A stretch of DNA of 64,000 nt from assembly GCA_001972305.1 (NCBI GenBank), contig BDDD01002390.1:100044-164043 (forward strand), in the 5' to 3' direction. Source of the DNA: Cephalotus follicularis (lineage: Eukaryota; Streptophyta; Magnoliopsida; Oxalidales; Cephalotaceae). Positions 34,611-47,168 of this stretch are shown in pieces. The notes beneath the pieces are model-generated. The model did no database searches. It was not told the origin of the DNA and worked only from the letters and a program-made list of their open reading frames with translations. Both the position numbers and the translations under genes were made by a program. Within the stretch, counting starts at the first letter, position 1. Each line of letters starts with the position of its first letter.

Positions 34611-35850
34611 TGACCCGTACTTTGAGCATATCTTTGCATTGCTTTTGATATGAAATGAATTGATGATTGAGATATGGATGATTCTAAACTGTTTTTATTC
34701 ATTTTAGAAATGTGTACATGATTTTATACAAATCATTATTTGATATGAAAATAGATATTTTGATAAATTTATGTTTTCAACGGATTGAAACAAGGTTTCG
34801 AAGATGTGATACATTTTAATATAAATGTATTATTTCCAGTACCTTATAAAATACTTTGAAACGATTTGAATTGAATTGATTTGTTGATTGTGATTGATGC
34901 TGTACTGGCTGGGGTGACGGAGTGTCACTGATGGCTGGTGGCAGGGATGTTCTCCTAGGTGCCAGGAGATGGCTAGGGATGCCCAAATACAATGTTACTA
35001 AACACGGAGTGCAAGTAACACGGGGGACCATGATTGCTGAACATAGAGTGCGAGCTTCATGAGTCTGATTTGTTACCTTGCTTTATGACCCGGGAGTCGG
35101 GGGCCGAAGTAAGAGTACGACGTCAGGGCCAGGAGATGGCAACGCTCTTCGTACAGGGATTTGATTGTCCTTTGATACAGTGATTTGATTTGTTTTGATT
35201 TGATTTGATTTGACAGACCTCGAGGCATGATGGTGATTTGATGTGGTGGCCACTTGTCATGGTTGCACCTATTGGCATATATGTATATACATATGTATAT
35301 GTACGTGTGGCGATATATTATATATTGCATCATGAGTGCATTCATTTCATGACATTCATTGTCACTGACCTTGAATTACTCTTATGATTTAGCTGAGTGA
35401 GGACAAAGGCTAACCCCCCCTACTACTGCAGATTGATGCAGTGATGTGGATGTCGACCGTACGTGGTGAATCTGTGGGGAGATGGAGTCTTATTGTTTAA
35501 ATAAATGTTAAACGATGTATTGAGACATGTTTTATTTTGGATTAATGTATTAGTGTATTAATGGTGTTAGTCGACTTTTGATCACGCCCCGTTTTTGGGC
35601 AATCGACGATGGCTCGATGGTTTTATAAAATGTGAAATCATGTGGTATGTGACGCATGGTTTGGTTGTTTATTCAGCTTATGACTAAATGCTTCCACAAG
35701 ATGAAATCATGTGGTATGTGACGCATGGATACTGTTATATTGATTGCCTTCATCGCTTTAATGCTGTCTTAACGGGAACGGGGTGTGACAATATCACTCC
35801 ACCTTTTTCACACTTAAAACCCTGCTCACATATATTAAACTCAACAAAAC

Positions 35851-38551
35851 TGTAACACCCGAAAATTTCATGTATTGTAATTTCACAATGTAAATGTACC
35901 TTATTTGTGGAATTAATAAAAAGATGGATTTTCCGAATTTGATGATGTTGATTTTAAATCAATTAAGTACTTAGAAGTGTGATTGCTTAGTATGAACACT
36001 AAGAGCAGTCGATTGGTACAGTAGACCATCCGACTGGTTGACTGCGTATGGGGGCAGTCGACTGGTGGGATGAACCAGTCGACTGGCCAACTGTCGAGCC
36101 ACATGGTAATGATTTGCCAGGCGAGCAGCCAGCTGTTGAGTGTGGGCAGTGGACCGGATCATGCTCTGTTTTGTTACATGTGATGGAAATCACATGCTAC
36201 AGCTGACAGATGGAAGTGGGTGCCATCTGTGTTTCATGCAGCTAAGGAATGGAAGAAAAGGACACCTGTGGATCATGCAGACTTCATGGGGGGGAGGAGT
36301 TTAGACCTGTGAGTGTGTGCATGCATGTGGAGAAGGAAAGTGGCATTTAGTGCCATGTGAGGGGAGCTAAGGAAGAAAGGGAGAGAAACACTCTGCATAA
36401 AATGTCTTCCCTCATCTCCTTCGTCCTAGTACTGAAAAGGTCTAAGAACCAAAGAGGATAGTAGAGAAAAACACAGAGAAAAGAGGGAAGGGAGTGTTTC
36501 TCCACTGTTGAAGCTTGGAGCTCGGGTTGGAGCTGTTGGGCTGTTCTTGGAGCTGCTGGGCTTGGAGTTGGAACTTTTGGGGAGCCCAAAATGTCACTGT
36601 TGGAACAAAAAGAGGTGGACTAACAGATTCCTAACTTGAAATCAAAAGGTTGGGGAAGTTGTAATGGTAGTTTGAGTTTAAAGTTACTGCATGTTCTATG
36701 ATTTGAATGTCTGGTTGCATGAGTTGTAGCCACTGGTTTTAGGACGTGGTTGCTATTGTTTTTCCATCTGCTATGCTTGCTACTGAGAATCAAAAGAGAT
36801 TATGTGCATGCATGTTAGACCCTTATCTTGGTGTTGACTTGCATGATGAAATGTATGTTGGATGTGGTGTTATATGGACGATATGATAACCTGTAGTTAT
36901 GTTTCTGTCCTTGAGCTTGAATTCTCTGTTTTCAACGATCCTTTGGAGTACATAGATCAATTTGCATGCAACTGGTTCGCGGGGCAGCCGACTGTCAAAG
37001 GAAGATAGCCGCCTACTCAATGGAACCAGTCGACTACCAATGGAAAGCAGTCGACTGTTCATACTTCATCCTACCCAGAAAGTGGCAGGAGTGTGATCTG
37101 GGTAATGCTTTTGAACGGGTGTGCAGTGACAGTCGACTGTTGAAGGATAACAACCGACTGCCTAATGGACAGTCGACTGGTAGGAGGAACCAGCCGACTA
37201 TCTGGTACTGCTCGACCCAGAACAGCTGACTAGTAAGGATTCCAGCCGACTGGTTGAACTACTGTTGGACTCTTCTTGCCTAAAACAATGCGAAATGATC
37301 CTGATTCCTGCTAGGATGCATTTGAGCATTTGTATGCATTGCATATACACTGTTTACTGCCTGCTCTAGACTGTTTGAAATCGGATTTGATTTCTAAGTA
37401 TTGCTACTTTAGAAATGCATATATGAATTGAAACTACTATGTTAAGTACGAAATGAATATTGTTTTTGTATTTTCAAACATCTTTGGAAAGCGATTTCCA
37501 CTACTGAAACAGTTTAAAAGTATTTTCTACTGAAAATGCATATTTCAATGTTGTCACTTTTGGAAACATTTTGGGAACGAACTGGCTGTTGTGAATCTAA
37601 ATGATCACTACTGTACTGTACTGTTACTGCTTGGATTCACTGTTTGCTCTGTGAATTGTACTGTGTTTGTGCTTGAGCCACTGGTTGAATGGCAGAGACT
37701 GCCAGCGCCGGCTAGTGGTAGGGTTGACCTAGGGGCCAGGAGTTGGCTGGGTGACTCACTGTACTGTACTGTTGCCTCGCTTGGTTACCTGAAGTAGGGA
37801 CCGGAGTGGGAGTGTAGCGTGGGGCCAGGAGTTGGCGACGTTACATATACTGGCTGCCTGTTGTGGTCCTTTCGGACATCCTGTACTGCCTGTTGATCCT
37901 TCTCGGACATTACTGTGCCTGTTGATGTAGCCCTGGCCGGGTTACTACTGTACTGTTGTTGCATACATATATTTTCATATATATATATGCCCCACTGATA
38001 TTTTACTGTACTGTTAAACATATATATTTTCATATATATACAAACTGGGATTCTACTGCACTGCATCATCTATGCATTCATATAATGACATGCTTTTAAT
38101 GTTGATCCCAAACTACTTTTATGACTTAGCCGAGTGAGGACAAAGGCTAACCCCCTACTTTAGAGATTGATGCAGTGGACCGGTTGGACTGGCATGGGCA
38201 AGGGACAAGATGTTATGATGTTTTGTTCTTGGTTTTACTTTTCTCATGTTTTGTAATAAACCAAGTTTTATTTAAGGACCAATGTGTTGTACTTACGGGT
38301 TTGTTTACTGATGGGATTTAATATTGTATCGTGATCACGCTCCGTTTGTGGGCGATTAACAATGACAGACTTGTTTTGGGTAGCCTGTAGTATGAGATAC
38401 ACGCTACGAGTTTACAGCTTATGAATTTTTATGCTTCCGCAACTGACATCTTGCTTAAAAGTTTAAATTTATGGTTTTTACATGAGCTGTATTTATGTGT
38501 TAATTGCCTTTATCGCTTTAATGTTGTCTTCTCGTTAAACGGGGTGTGACG
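35851..38551 (+). mobile_element. G1 solo LTR (2,701 bp) with TSD AAAAC
   Basis: It starts TGTAACACCCG and ends GGGGTGTGACG (final A changed to G). The duplication AAAAC lies at 35846-35850 and 38552-38556. It carries flavour-C islands at 36000-36160 and 36985-37255, the covarying hairpin (36626-36643) followed by AAAAGGTTGGGG, and the conserved CTTAGCCGAGTGAGGACAAAGG block (about 38126). It lies 55 bp after the previous G1 LTR in the same orientation, but with a different duplication, so it is an independent insertion. Confidence 0.93.
36985..37255. repeat. Flavour-C palindrome island
   Basis: About ten sites; a clean GACAGTCGACTGTT is at about 37128. The matching U3 island is at 36000-36160. 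Confidence 0.8.
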
Positions 38552-38556
38552 AAAAC

Positions 38557-39235
38557 ACTTCCTCTTCATTTTGTTAACCTTCACCAATATAAATTCTTGC
38601 TTTATATAAACATCACTATCGATTTCACACTCAATCAAACAAGTCTTTATCACTTGCTCACCTCAACCATTCTCATACCATTATCGATTATAGTACAGCA
38701 AAAGAGAGTTGAGAGTTTCAATTTTGCTTACATGAAATAGAATTGAAACTAAGTTCATCAATCATTTGAATTTGAGCTTCAGATTATTAAGAGAGATGCT
38801 GGTTTTAATCCGGACACTTGGACAACTCGATTTCTCAAAGTTTATTGCTGCAATTGTAGTTGCATGTCTTAGAGGATGCTAGATTGGGGACTTACATGGT
38901 GAATTGAAGCTGGATTGCAGATAAAGAAGCTAGGTTTTCTTGGTTGATTGTACCAGCATCAAATTGTTGTTAAGAGGTGGGATTTGTTTATGTTCCTTGA
39001 ATTCTCAATTGATAATATTGTTCTTACGCATGATTGATTGTTGAGTTGAATTGAATTGAGTTAAATGAATGAATGCTTAAACTACAAAGTGAAATTTCTT
39101 ACCAAAATTTGCTAATACACTCTAACCATCGATGGTGCATTTCCAAGCACCGCCACTTAAAGGCTATTAGTACGATTTAAATTTAAATAAACAGCTTTAA
39201 CCTTCGACGATGTGCCATTAACCTTCCTTGACTTT
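38557..39235 (+). other. Host sequence of the tandem LTRs, possibly an older LTR
   Basis: No gene is seen. The segment continues 35796-35845 and contains TTAAGAGGTGGGATTTG, like the transcribed part of G1 LTRs, so it may itself be a decayed LTR. Confidence 0.4.
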
Positions 39236-41280
39236 TGTAACAACCCCCGTCCGGGTAACAAACCCAAGGTGTTACATTAAATAAAAACCAATAGCCAGGC
39301 TTAGGTAACACATCAAAAAGTAGAATAAATTAAAACCTTATTACATACATGTGTCAATCTTATAAAAGTAGATATGGAACTCAATACAAGTCATTACAAG
39401 CCTAAATGGTACAATACTTAATCCAGACAGTACATTACCCATACATTAAATAATAAAGCAATAAAGTGCAAGGTACAATTTTCAATATGCAGTTGTACCT
39501 ACGAGCCTCCACGACCACTAGTCCCTATTGAGCCACTTGTAACAAAATTAGATGCCCCATCCCAAAGGATGGGTTAGCCATAAGGCCAAGAAGACATATC
39601 CCCATATGTGGATTATGCTATAAATAATATGCAGTATCAAGGTGTGCAATATGTGTATACAATAATAATGCGTACATTATGTGTACACAATATCAGTGAA
39701 CAGTATGTGAATGCATGAATGACAGTTGTGATCTACCATTCGTATATCACCGTCCATACCATCGTATAGGAATGAGATATAATCAATCAGTCCTATTAAT
39801 CATCGATCAGATAATCGACAGTGGTGTATAAATACACCCAATCAATTCCTATAGAGAATGTGACCTCCAAAAGTATAGTATCAGTGCTAATGTCATTATC
39901 AATATCAATGTCAATATCGATAGCCTAACCACGAAAGGTATTGCTTCAAAAAGGGTTGCTAGATAGGCCTAATTGTCTCAAGATGATTACACTGAATCAA
40001 CTAAACCTATTTAGTGGTAGAATCCATATAAGCACATGAACAACGGTAGTATAACCACACTGAACAATCTAATTGCTCAATGGTAGAGTCTAGAGCGCAT
40101 ACTCGATGGTGGTATAACTGAAATTCACAATCTAGTCGCTCGACGATAGAGTCCGAAGCGTATACTCAATGGTAGTATAACCGGTGTGCATAATCTACTT
40201 TAGTATAGTCTGAAAGCGGTGACGATGTAGTCATAGGTAATAGATGAGATAAGTCACGAGGTCGCTCTAATAGGAATAGTCTAGTACAATCAATCAATCA
40301 ATAAATACTTATGTAAATATCCACTACGCACCTATGGTCACAGTCAATCAGTAAATTGGTCACCAACGCGACTACACGATCATTCAACATGATGGGTCGG
40401 TCGGTTACTAGGTGACGAATGACTAATTAGAGAGAGAAAATGTATATATACAACTGTATCATGCATACCTGGCTAGAGATCGCTAGAGCGCTTATGGTAT
40501 CAATAAATCACCAACACGACTACACAATCGTTGAATACGACAGGTCGATATATGGGTGGACCGTACTCCCAACAATCAATTAATCAATCTATCAGTCATT
40601 GAATCATTCGATCAATTGATAATTCTATACAATCAATTGATCTGCCAAAATATCATGACCTGCTTAGCCAGGTAGAAAATAATTCGTAAATACTTCAGTG
40701 ATCTCTAAAGCAATTCGATCAATCAATCATTATTGAAAATGACTAAAAACAATTTTAAAAGTAGAAAACATTGCTTAAGCGGTAGTGCCTTCAAGGCAAG
40801 TAGTAGTGCTTAAAGCCTTAGTCCAGTTCTGATGAAGGGGTGCTAAATGGTGACGCCTAGACTTAAGTGGCAGCGCTTTGCCTACTTGGCTTAGCATCCG
40901 CGCTTAGTAGTAGTGCTTAGACCCTAAGATAAACCTAGGTTAAGCGGCGACACTTACAACCTAAGCGTCGACACTAATACTAAAGCATCCAGTTTAGGGT
41001 ATTTAAGTTAGTTTATAACCATTTGGATCCATCCATTTCAATCCTAGACAATTTTTAGGTCAACATCAAAATAAACCCTAAACTCAATTAATGTTCAATA
41101 CAATCAATTTTCAATCAATTATATAGTTTATATGTGCACAATCTTAAGCATTTTAGGTAAAGAAATTCTACCAAATGCTTTGAAGCTTGTAGTTGATCAA
41201 TCTATCACTAATATTGTACACCGATAATGCATAACTGATTATATAGCATAATACACGCATGGGGATATACCTGCTTGGCC
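39236..41280 (-). mobile_element. LTR fragment of another family (G5)
   Basis: The left end TGTAACAACCCCCG is the complement of an LTR end of the GGGGGTTGTTACA type. The body has a degenerate repeat around GGTAGTATAACC/CAATCTAGTCGCTC (40020-40200) and a decayed flavour-B-like run of AGTAGTGCTTA and AAGCGTCGACACT (40790-40990). The opposite end is not recognised. Confidence 0.5.
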
Positions 41281-41518
41281 CAATGTCTAACCTATCATTT
41301 GAGATGAGACATTTCTTTGTTTCAGGTGGCTCAGCAGGGATGAGTGGACGTGGAGAATCATAGATCAGTCACAGTTTGAAGATTGAAGCCTCAGATTTAC
41401 AGTTGATGTAAGCCCCAGGTCTTGTATAAATTGTGATATTAAATGATGATATGCAACATTGTATGGAATCATGAAATGTGTCCACCGCAATCTCTCGCCA
41501 AATGTCCCGCATCCAATA

Positions 41519-42755
41519 TGTTGACATTGATGTGTTACAATCTTGGTTTTGATGATGACAAAACACCTAATATGTTTGTTGATGTGAAGGTTATGTTTGA
41601 AAGTAACAAACAGGAACACTTGCAAGTCAAAACAGGCATATATGTACATTCAGTCATATTGGCGTCAACGACCTTATCTTAAGTGTCAACGTGCTGCGCT
41701 TGAGTTCATATTATGGGCTTTGCAAGATGATCCTCACCAACGTGTTGATGATTCTCGTCGACGTGCTGGAAATTGGATTATCCTCGTCAACGCCAAACGG
41801 AAGATGCCAATGCCATACGGTGCAATTTTGGAAAGTAGCTTTGGACGTTAACGTGAAGACTTTTTAGCCTCAACACCAAGACGAAAGACGTCGACGTCAT
41901 ATTTAGACGTCAACGCAAATGAGTGCACAAATCTGAACAAAGACTTTGACGTTAACGCACAAGGCAAGTGGAGTAAACACAAATGGCATTTGCTTCAATG
42001 TCATGTATACGCGTCAACCTATGTATGAATAAAAATAGACAAAAGCTTATGGTGTCAACATGAAGAGCTGATGGAGTTAAAGCATAAGGAGATAGACGTC
42101 AATGCCATGCGTACACGTCAACGCCATGCATCCACGTCAACGCCAATAACAACCAGACACAAAATCGGCAAAAATTGAAGGTGCTGAAATGGTGAGATCC
42201 TTCCCAAAATAAACTCCAACGTGCCCTTGATGATAGCAACGGTAATATTCAACAAGAAGCCTATAAATAGTGGCTGAATCAAGTTAAGATCATATCAACA
42301 AAAACATCAAGCAATTTTGGATGTAAACTTTCATATTCTCAAAGAGCCTTTGTTATATTTTTCAAGTATTATCTTTTGATATTGTGAAAATACTATTATA
42401 TTCAACCTTTGTAGAGATTATTGCAAACACTACACCTACTTGAATATTCTTGTAACCCAAGTCATTGGTACCTACACTCAAAGTTAGGATTTAGCTTTCA
42501 AAAATCCGAGTTAGGATTGAACTCGCAAAAATCCGAGTTAGGATTTAACCTGTAAAAAGCCAGAAGTTTGGATTGTGATCGGGGGATTGCAGTCTTAGTG
42601 GAACCTCAAGTTTCGGCTTAGGAGAGTGGACATAGGCATTGTTGGCCGAACCACTAGAAACTGTTTGCATCTCTCTTTCTCTTACTCTTTTAATTAACTG
42701 CAAGTTATTTTATTGCTTATAATTGTTTAGAGTAACTTGATTATTTGTATGCATT
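41519..42755 (+). mobile_element. Copia (Sirevirus-like) LTR
   Basis: It starts TGTTGACATTGATG and soon reads TTTTGATGATGACAAAACA. It has a TATA box at 42262-42269 and the conserved GGAGAGTGGACATAGGC and CGAACCACTAGAAA near its 3' end. Palindromes mix flavours: GCGTCAACG types and one full GACGTCGACGTC (about 41886). The 5-bp flanks do not match. Bases 41281-41518 before it are unassigned. Confidence 0.65.
42262..42269 (+). promoter_or_regulatory. TATA box of copia LTR
   Basis: TATAAATA, about 745 bp after the LTR start and downstream of the palindrome island at 41660-42150. Confidence 0.6.
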
Positions 42756-43838
42756 TGTTGACGTTTTACTCTCAATCCTAGTTTTGATGATAACATATTT
42801 GCTTTTAACAAGTTTATTTTATATGCAAGATACTTGAAATCTCTCAAAAGGCAAAAAGGCAGTTCTTACATAAAAGACATCAACGCATTTTATGAGAAGA
42901 CATCGACGTCCTTAGCACAGAAAGTTACAGGCCATTTTTCACCAAAGACATCGATCCCTTTTTGAGAAGACATCGACGTCTTTGCACAAAAAGTTACAAG
43001 CAGTTTTCATTCAAAGGCATCAATCTATCTCTGAGAAGACATCATCTTTTCAACTCAAAGACATCGATGTAATTATAAAGACATCGATGTGTTTATGCCC
43101 AAAAGTTATAGGTTGTTTTTGAAGAAAAGCATCGATCCGATTCTATGAAGATATTGACATCCAACTAAAAGACATCGATCCCGTAATAAAGACATCGATG
43201 TGTTTTTCAAAACATCTATTTTTCCAGAAAAGACATCGATCCTTTGCAAAGACATCGATGTGTTACTCATATCTTCAAAGCCTGGTGAAAACTCCAGAAA
43301 AGACATCGACGCTCGTTATAGACATCGATGTCTTTCCACAAAAATTACGCCCTGAATGCTCACAACGGCTAGTTAACTGATGAAGACATCGACGCTTATC
43401 AAAGACATTGACGGCTTTGCTCCAACAGCTACATAACAGAGTTTACAGCAAATCATCATATTTTCAAATCTTAAACTCCATGATTTAAGCAACATATACA
43501 AAGATTTTTGGCTATATGAAGGAAGATCCAAGCCTTCAGAAATCACCAAGAAACAAAGAATTCAAGCAATCAAGCAAGTTACATTCTACAAAGTCCAAAG
43601 TGCTCTTAGCTTCAAAGCTTTATTTTCTGAGTTCTTTTTGTATTTCTCTCGTGTTCTTCATAGTAAGCCAAATCAATCCTACTGGGAGGTTACATTACAA
43701 GCACTTTTCAAACACTTGTAAAAGAGGAGCGTGAATCCTCTAAAGGTCTTGAGGTCAAGGTCTAGTGATTGTGGTCAATCACAAAATTGTGAGGTGTAAT
43801 GAATTGCTTCCTTAATCAATTCGAGCTAGTGAAAACTC
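42756..43838 (+). mobile_element. Second copia LTR, truncated at 3' end
   Basis: It starts TGTTGACGTTTTACTCTC, close to the 5' end of the minus-strand copia LTR at 11868. It runs to GAAAACTCA at 43838, where gypsy sequence begins. It contains a flavour-A island (42880-43420) with AAAGACATCGATG and AAGACATCGACG forms. Confidence 0.75.
42880..43420. repeat. Flavour-A palindrome island in copia LTR
   Basis: About 17 degenerate sites, mostly in closely spaced pairs. The sense strand reads GACATCGACG or GACATCGATG, the same half-decayed form seen in the sense strand of the other copia LTR and of the G1 LTRs. Confidence 0.85.
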
Positions 43839-43913
43839 ATCGGTTTTTGAGCAACTAGCTCGATTTAGGAGCAAGTGTGAACTTGTTGCCATCATCGGTT
43901 TTTGAGCAACTAG
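43838..43913 (+). repeat. 21-bp direct repeat, period 55, at LTR/pol junction
   Basis: CATCGGTTTTTGAGCAACTAG occurs at 43838-43858 and 43893-43913. The second copy is in its proper place in pol; the first sits at the breakpoint with the copia LTR. Confidence 0.85.
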
Positions 43914-46687
43914 GTTTAGGAGAGTTACTCCCGACCACCACGACTTTGGAATTAGCTGATAGGTCGGTAAAAGTACCAAAAGGAAAAATTGTGGATGTTT
44001 TGATAAAGGTTGGTGAGTTTTTCTTTCCTGTCGACTTTGTCGTATTAGATACCCAGCCTGTTGTGAATATAAAAGATCAAATCCCAGTTATCCTTGGTAG
44101 ACCATTCTTGGCCATGAGTAATGCATTGATTAATTGCCGAAATGGTCTCATGAAGTTGAGTTTTGGAAAGTCGTCGATGGACTTTAACATTTTTCATTTG
44201 GGAAAGCATCAATCTGACTTTGATGATGTCTACGTGATTCGCTCGATTCCTGATACCATTGATTTGTATTTTAATATCGACTTTGATCGCAATTTCAGGA
44301 GCGAATTCGAGATAGAGGAAGCTAAGCAAAAGGATAGATTGATGTGGCTAGAAAATGAGGAAGCGTTAGCATGGTTAGAATGTAAGCTTAATGAGCCAAC
44401 GTCGGATAGTGAATGGGATCATCTATCCCATTACACTCACAAAATTGCCATGCCTGACCAAACATATTTTGACGAAGATTTTGATAACAACTTCATGGAA
44501 TGCTTGAGAGAGTTCGAGGAATTGGAGGCCACACAAAAAGAAATCTTGAAGTGGCTGGACAATGGGATCATTTACCCCATTTCGGATAGTCAATGGGTGA
44601 GTCCCATCCACGTCGTCCCAAAGAAATCCAGAGTAACGGTAGTACAATCCTCCACTGATGATTTACTTCCTACAAAAATCCAAACCGGATGGAGGGTGTG
44701 CATTGACTACCGAAAGTTGAATTCAGCAACCTGGAAGGATCATTTCCCATTACCATTTATTGATGAAATGCTAGATAGGTTGGCTGGTCAATAGTATTAT
44801 TGTTTTCTCGATGGGTACTCCGGATACAATCAAATTCCCATCGCTCCACAAGATCAAGAGAAAACCACTTTCACATGCCCTTTCAGAACATTTGCTTACC
44901 GACGCATGCCGTTTGGCCTTTGCAATGCTCCTGCTACCTTCCAAAGGTGCATGATGAGTATTTTCTCTGACATGGTGGAAGATTTTCTTGAAGTATTTAT
45001 GGATGACTTTTCTGTGCATGGTTCCTCGTTTTCTCAATCCCTTCATCACCTAAAGTTAGTACTCGAAAGAAGTCGAGAGAAGAATTTAGTGCTTAATTGG
45101 GAAAAGTGCAATTTCATGGTTAAGAAGGGGATCGTTCTTGGACATGTAGTGTCAAAAGAAGGAATTCAAGTAGATAAAGCGAAAATAGAAGCCATCAAGC
45201 ATTTGCCTCCACCTCGTAATGTGAAAGATATCCGAGCATTCCTCGAACATGCTGGTTTTTATCGAAGGTTCATCAAGGATTTTATCAAGGTAGCACGCCA
45301 CTTAACTTCGCTCCTTGCGAAGGATCAAGATTTTATTTTCTCGGATGAGTGCCTTGTAGCATTTGACCGCTTAAAAAATGAGCTCACTTCCACTCCTATC
45401 ATTCAGGCACCCATTTGGACTGAGCCTCTTGAGATCATGTGCGATGCTTCTGATAGTGCCATTGGAGCTATTCTCGGACAAAGAATGAATAAACTACCTC
45501 GCGTCATTTATTATGCAAGTAGGACCCTTTCCGATGCGCAATTGAATTACACGACCACTGAGAAGGAATTCTTAGCTGTGGTCTTTGCTCTCGAGAAATT
45601 TTGATCGTATCTTTTAGGATCCCATGTCATCGTTTATACTGATCATGCTGCGATTCGGCATCTCATGAGTAAAAAGTATGCAAAAGCGCGTCTTATCCGA
45701 TGGGTTCTACTCCTTCAAGAGTTTGCCGTTGAGATTCGAGACAAGAAAGGAACTGAGAATTTTGTAGCCGACCATTTATCCCGACTTCCTAATCCACCCG
45801 AGATCCATGGTCTGATTAATGAGAGTTTTCCTGATGAGCAGCTTATGCGCGTTGAGAGCGAACCTTGGTATACGGATATAGTGAATTATCTTGTTACGGG
45901 GAGTGTACCATCAGAATGGTCCGCTCAAGTTAGGCATAGGTTTCGGTCGCAAGTAAAACACTTTTATTGGGATGATCCTTATCTTTTTAAAGCATGTCCA
46001 GATTTAATTTTGCGACGATGTGTTCCTGATCATGAGCATCGCTCGGTTCTATCTTTTTGTCATGATCAAGCATGTGGTGGTCATTTCGGCCCGACAAAGA
46101 CAACGGCTAAGGTTTTACAATGTGGTTTTTATTGGCCGATGATTTTTAAAGATGCATTTCAGTACTGAAAGGCTTGTGTTTCGTGTCAAGCTTTAGGCCG
46201 TGTGACGAAACGAAATATGATGCCTTTGACACCGATTTTGACGGTCGAGATCTTTGATGTGTGGGGTATTGATCTTATGGGTCCGTTTCCCAATTCATTT
46301 GGGAACTTATACATCCTTCTAGCTGTTGATTATGTTTCCAAGTGGATTGAGGCGATACCTTGTCGAACCAATGACAACTCCGTCCTTGTTAAATTTCTCA
46401 AGGGGCATATTTTTTCTCGTTTTGGCACCCCACGTGCCATTATCAGTGATAGAGGTACTCATTTTTGCAATCGTTCGTTTGAAGCCCTTATGAAAAGGTA
46501 TGGGATCACTCACAGGCTCGCCACACCATATCATCCCCAAACAAGTGGGCAATTTGAGGTATCTAATCGCCAAATCAAGCAAATTCTCGAAAAAACAGTC
46601 AACCCCAATAGAAAGGATTGGTCCACACGACTTGTGGATGCTTTATGGGCTTATCGAACCGCTTTCAAAACTGATCTTGGTCAATCT
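43859..46687 (+). pseudogene. Athila/Tat-like Ty3/gypsy pol (protease to integrase), three stops
   Basis: A single frame runs without shifts and has stops at about 44792, 45602 and 46166. Domains in order are as follows. A retropepsin-like protease starts at LDLGASVNLLP. An RT carries DYRKLNSAT, MPFGLCNAPATFQR and the catalytic FMDDF. RNase H carries CDASDSAIGAI and TEKEFLAVVFA. The H2C2 finger has CVSC. The integrase core carries [15 protein letters not shown] and [11 protein letters not shown], so the DDE residues are present. The frame is cut at 46687 by a solo LTR and resumes at 48645 in the same frame. [14 protein letters not shown] after the cut is typical of Athila/Tat integrases. The gag and protease N-terminus are missing. 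The 5' junction with a copia LTR carries a 21-bp repeat. Confidence 0.9.
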
Positions 46688-46829
46688 TGTGATGACCCGA
46701 ATTTCCATTTAAGATATTTAATTATGGAAATAATTGCTTTTGTGTAGTTGGCAGATATTTCAGGGACCCGTAGTATGACCTTACGCTCGGGGAGTACGAG
46801 AGTTCCGCTAAGTGATGAGAAGGAAAACT

Positions 46830-47150
46830 CTCTAAAGCGCCAACAGTTCCACACAAAGCGCCGACGCTTTGGTAGTGATGGTCAACGCTTAGAACCCTTT
46901 TATCTGCGTTTTAAACCAGTGCAAACAGTCGACGCTTAGGACTAAAGAGTCGATGCTTTGGGTAACGGTCGACGCTTTAAATGTACACGTCGACACTTTA
47001 GGGTCAGGTAGGTCTGTTGACGTTGACGTTGACGAAGACTTAAAAGCATCGACGCTTTGTAAGAAAGCGTCAGCGCTTTAGTCGGGATTGAGGTGAAAAT
47101 TCGGGTAAAACCCTTAACCACCGACGCTTAGAGAGAAACTGTCGATGCTT
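46830..47150. repeat. Flavour-B palindrome island in G4 U3
   Basis: About twelve sites, including AAAGCGCCGACGCTTT, CAGTCGACGCTTAG and CACGTCGACACTTT. It ends about 10 bp before the TATA box. Confidence 0.82.
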
Positions 47151-47160
47151 TGGCATTTTC

Positions 47161-47168
47161 TATAAATA
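47161..47168 (+). promoter_or_regulatory. TATA box of G4 LTR
   Basis: TATAAATA directly after the palindrome island and before a GA-rich run, which fixes the LTR orientation as plus. Confidence 0.65.

Larger units (their letters stand above)
30240..35790 (+). mobile_element. G1 solo LTR with TSD ATATC, carrying a nested G2 LTR
   Basis: It starts TATAACGCCCG (TG changed to TA) and ends GGGGTGTGACA at 35790. The duplication ATATC lies at 30235-30239 and 35791-35795. Without the nested LTR it is about 2.3 kb. It carries two flavour-C palindrome islands (30385-30520 and 34305-34610), the covarying hairpin (34086-34103) with AAGGTAGGGG, two hairpin-array units (34993-35060) and the conserved CTGAGTGAGGACAAAGG block (about 35393). 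Confidence 0.9.
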
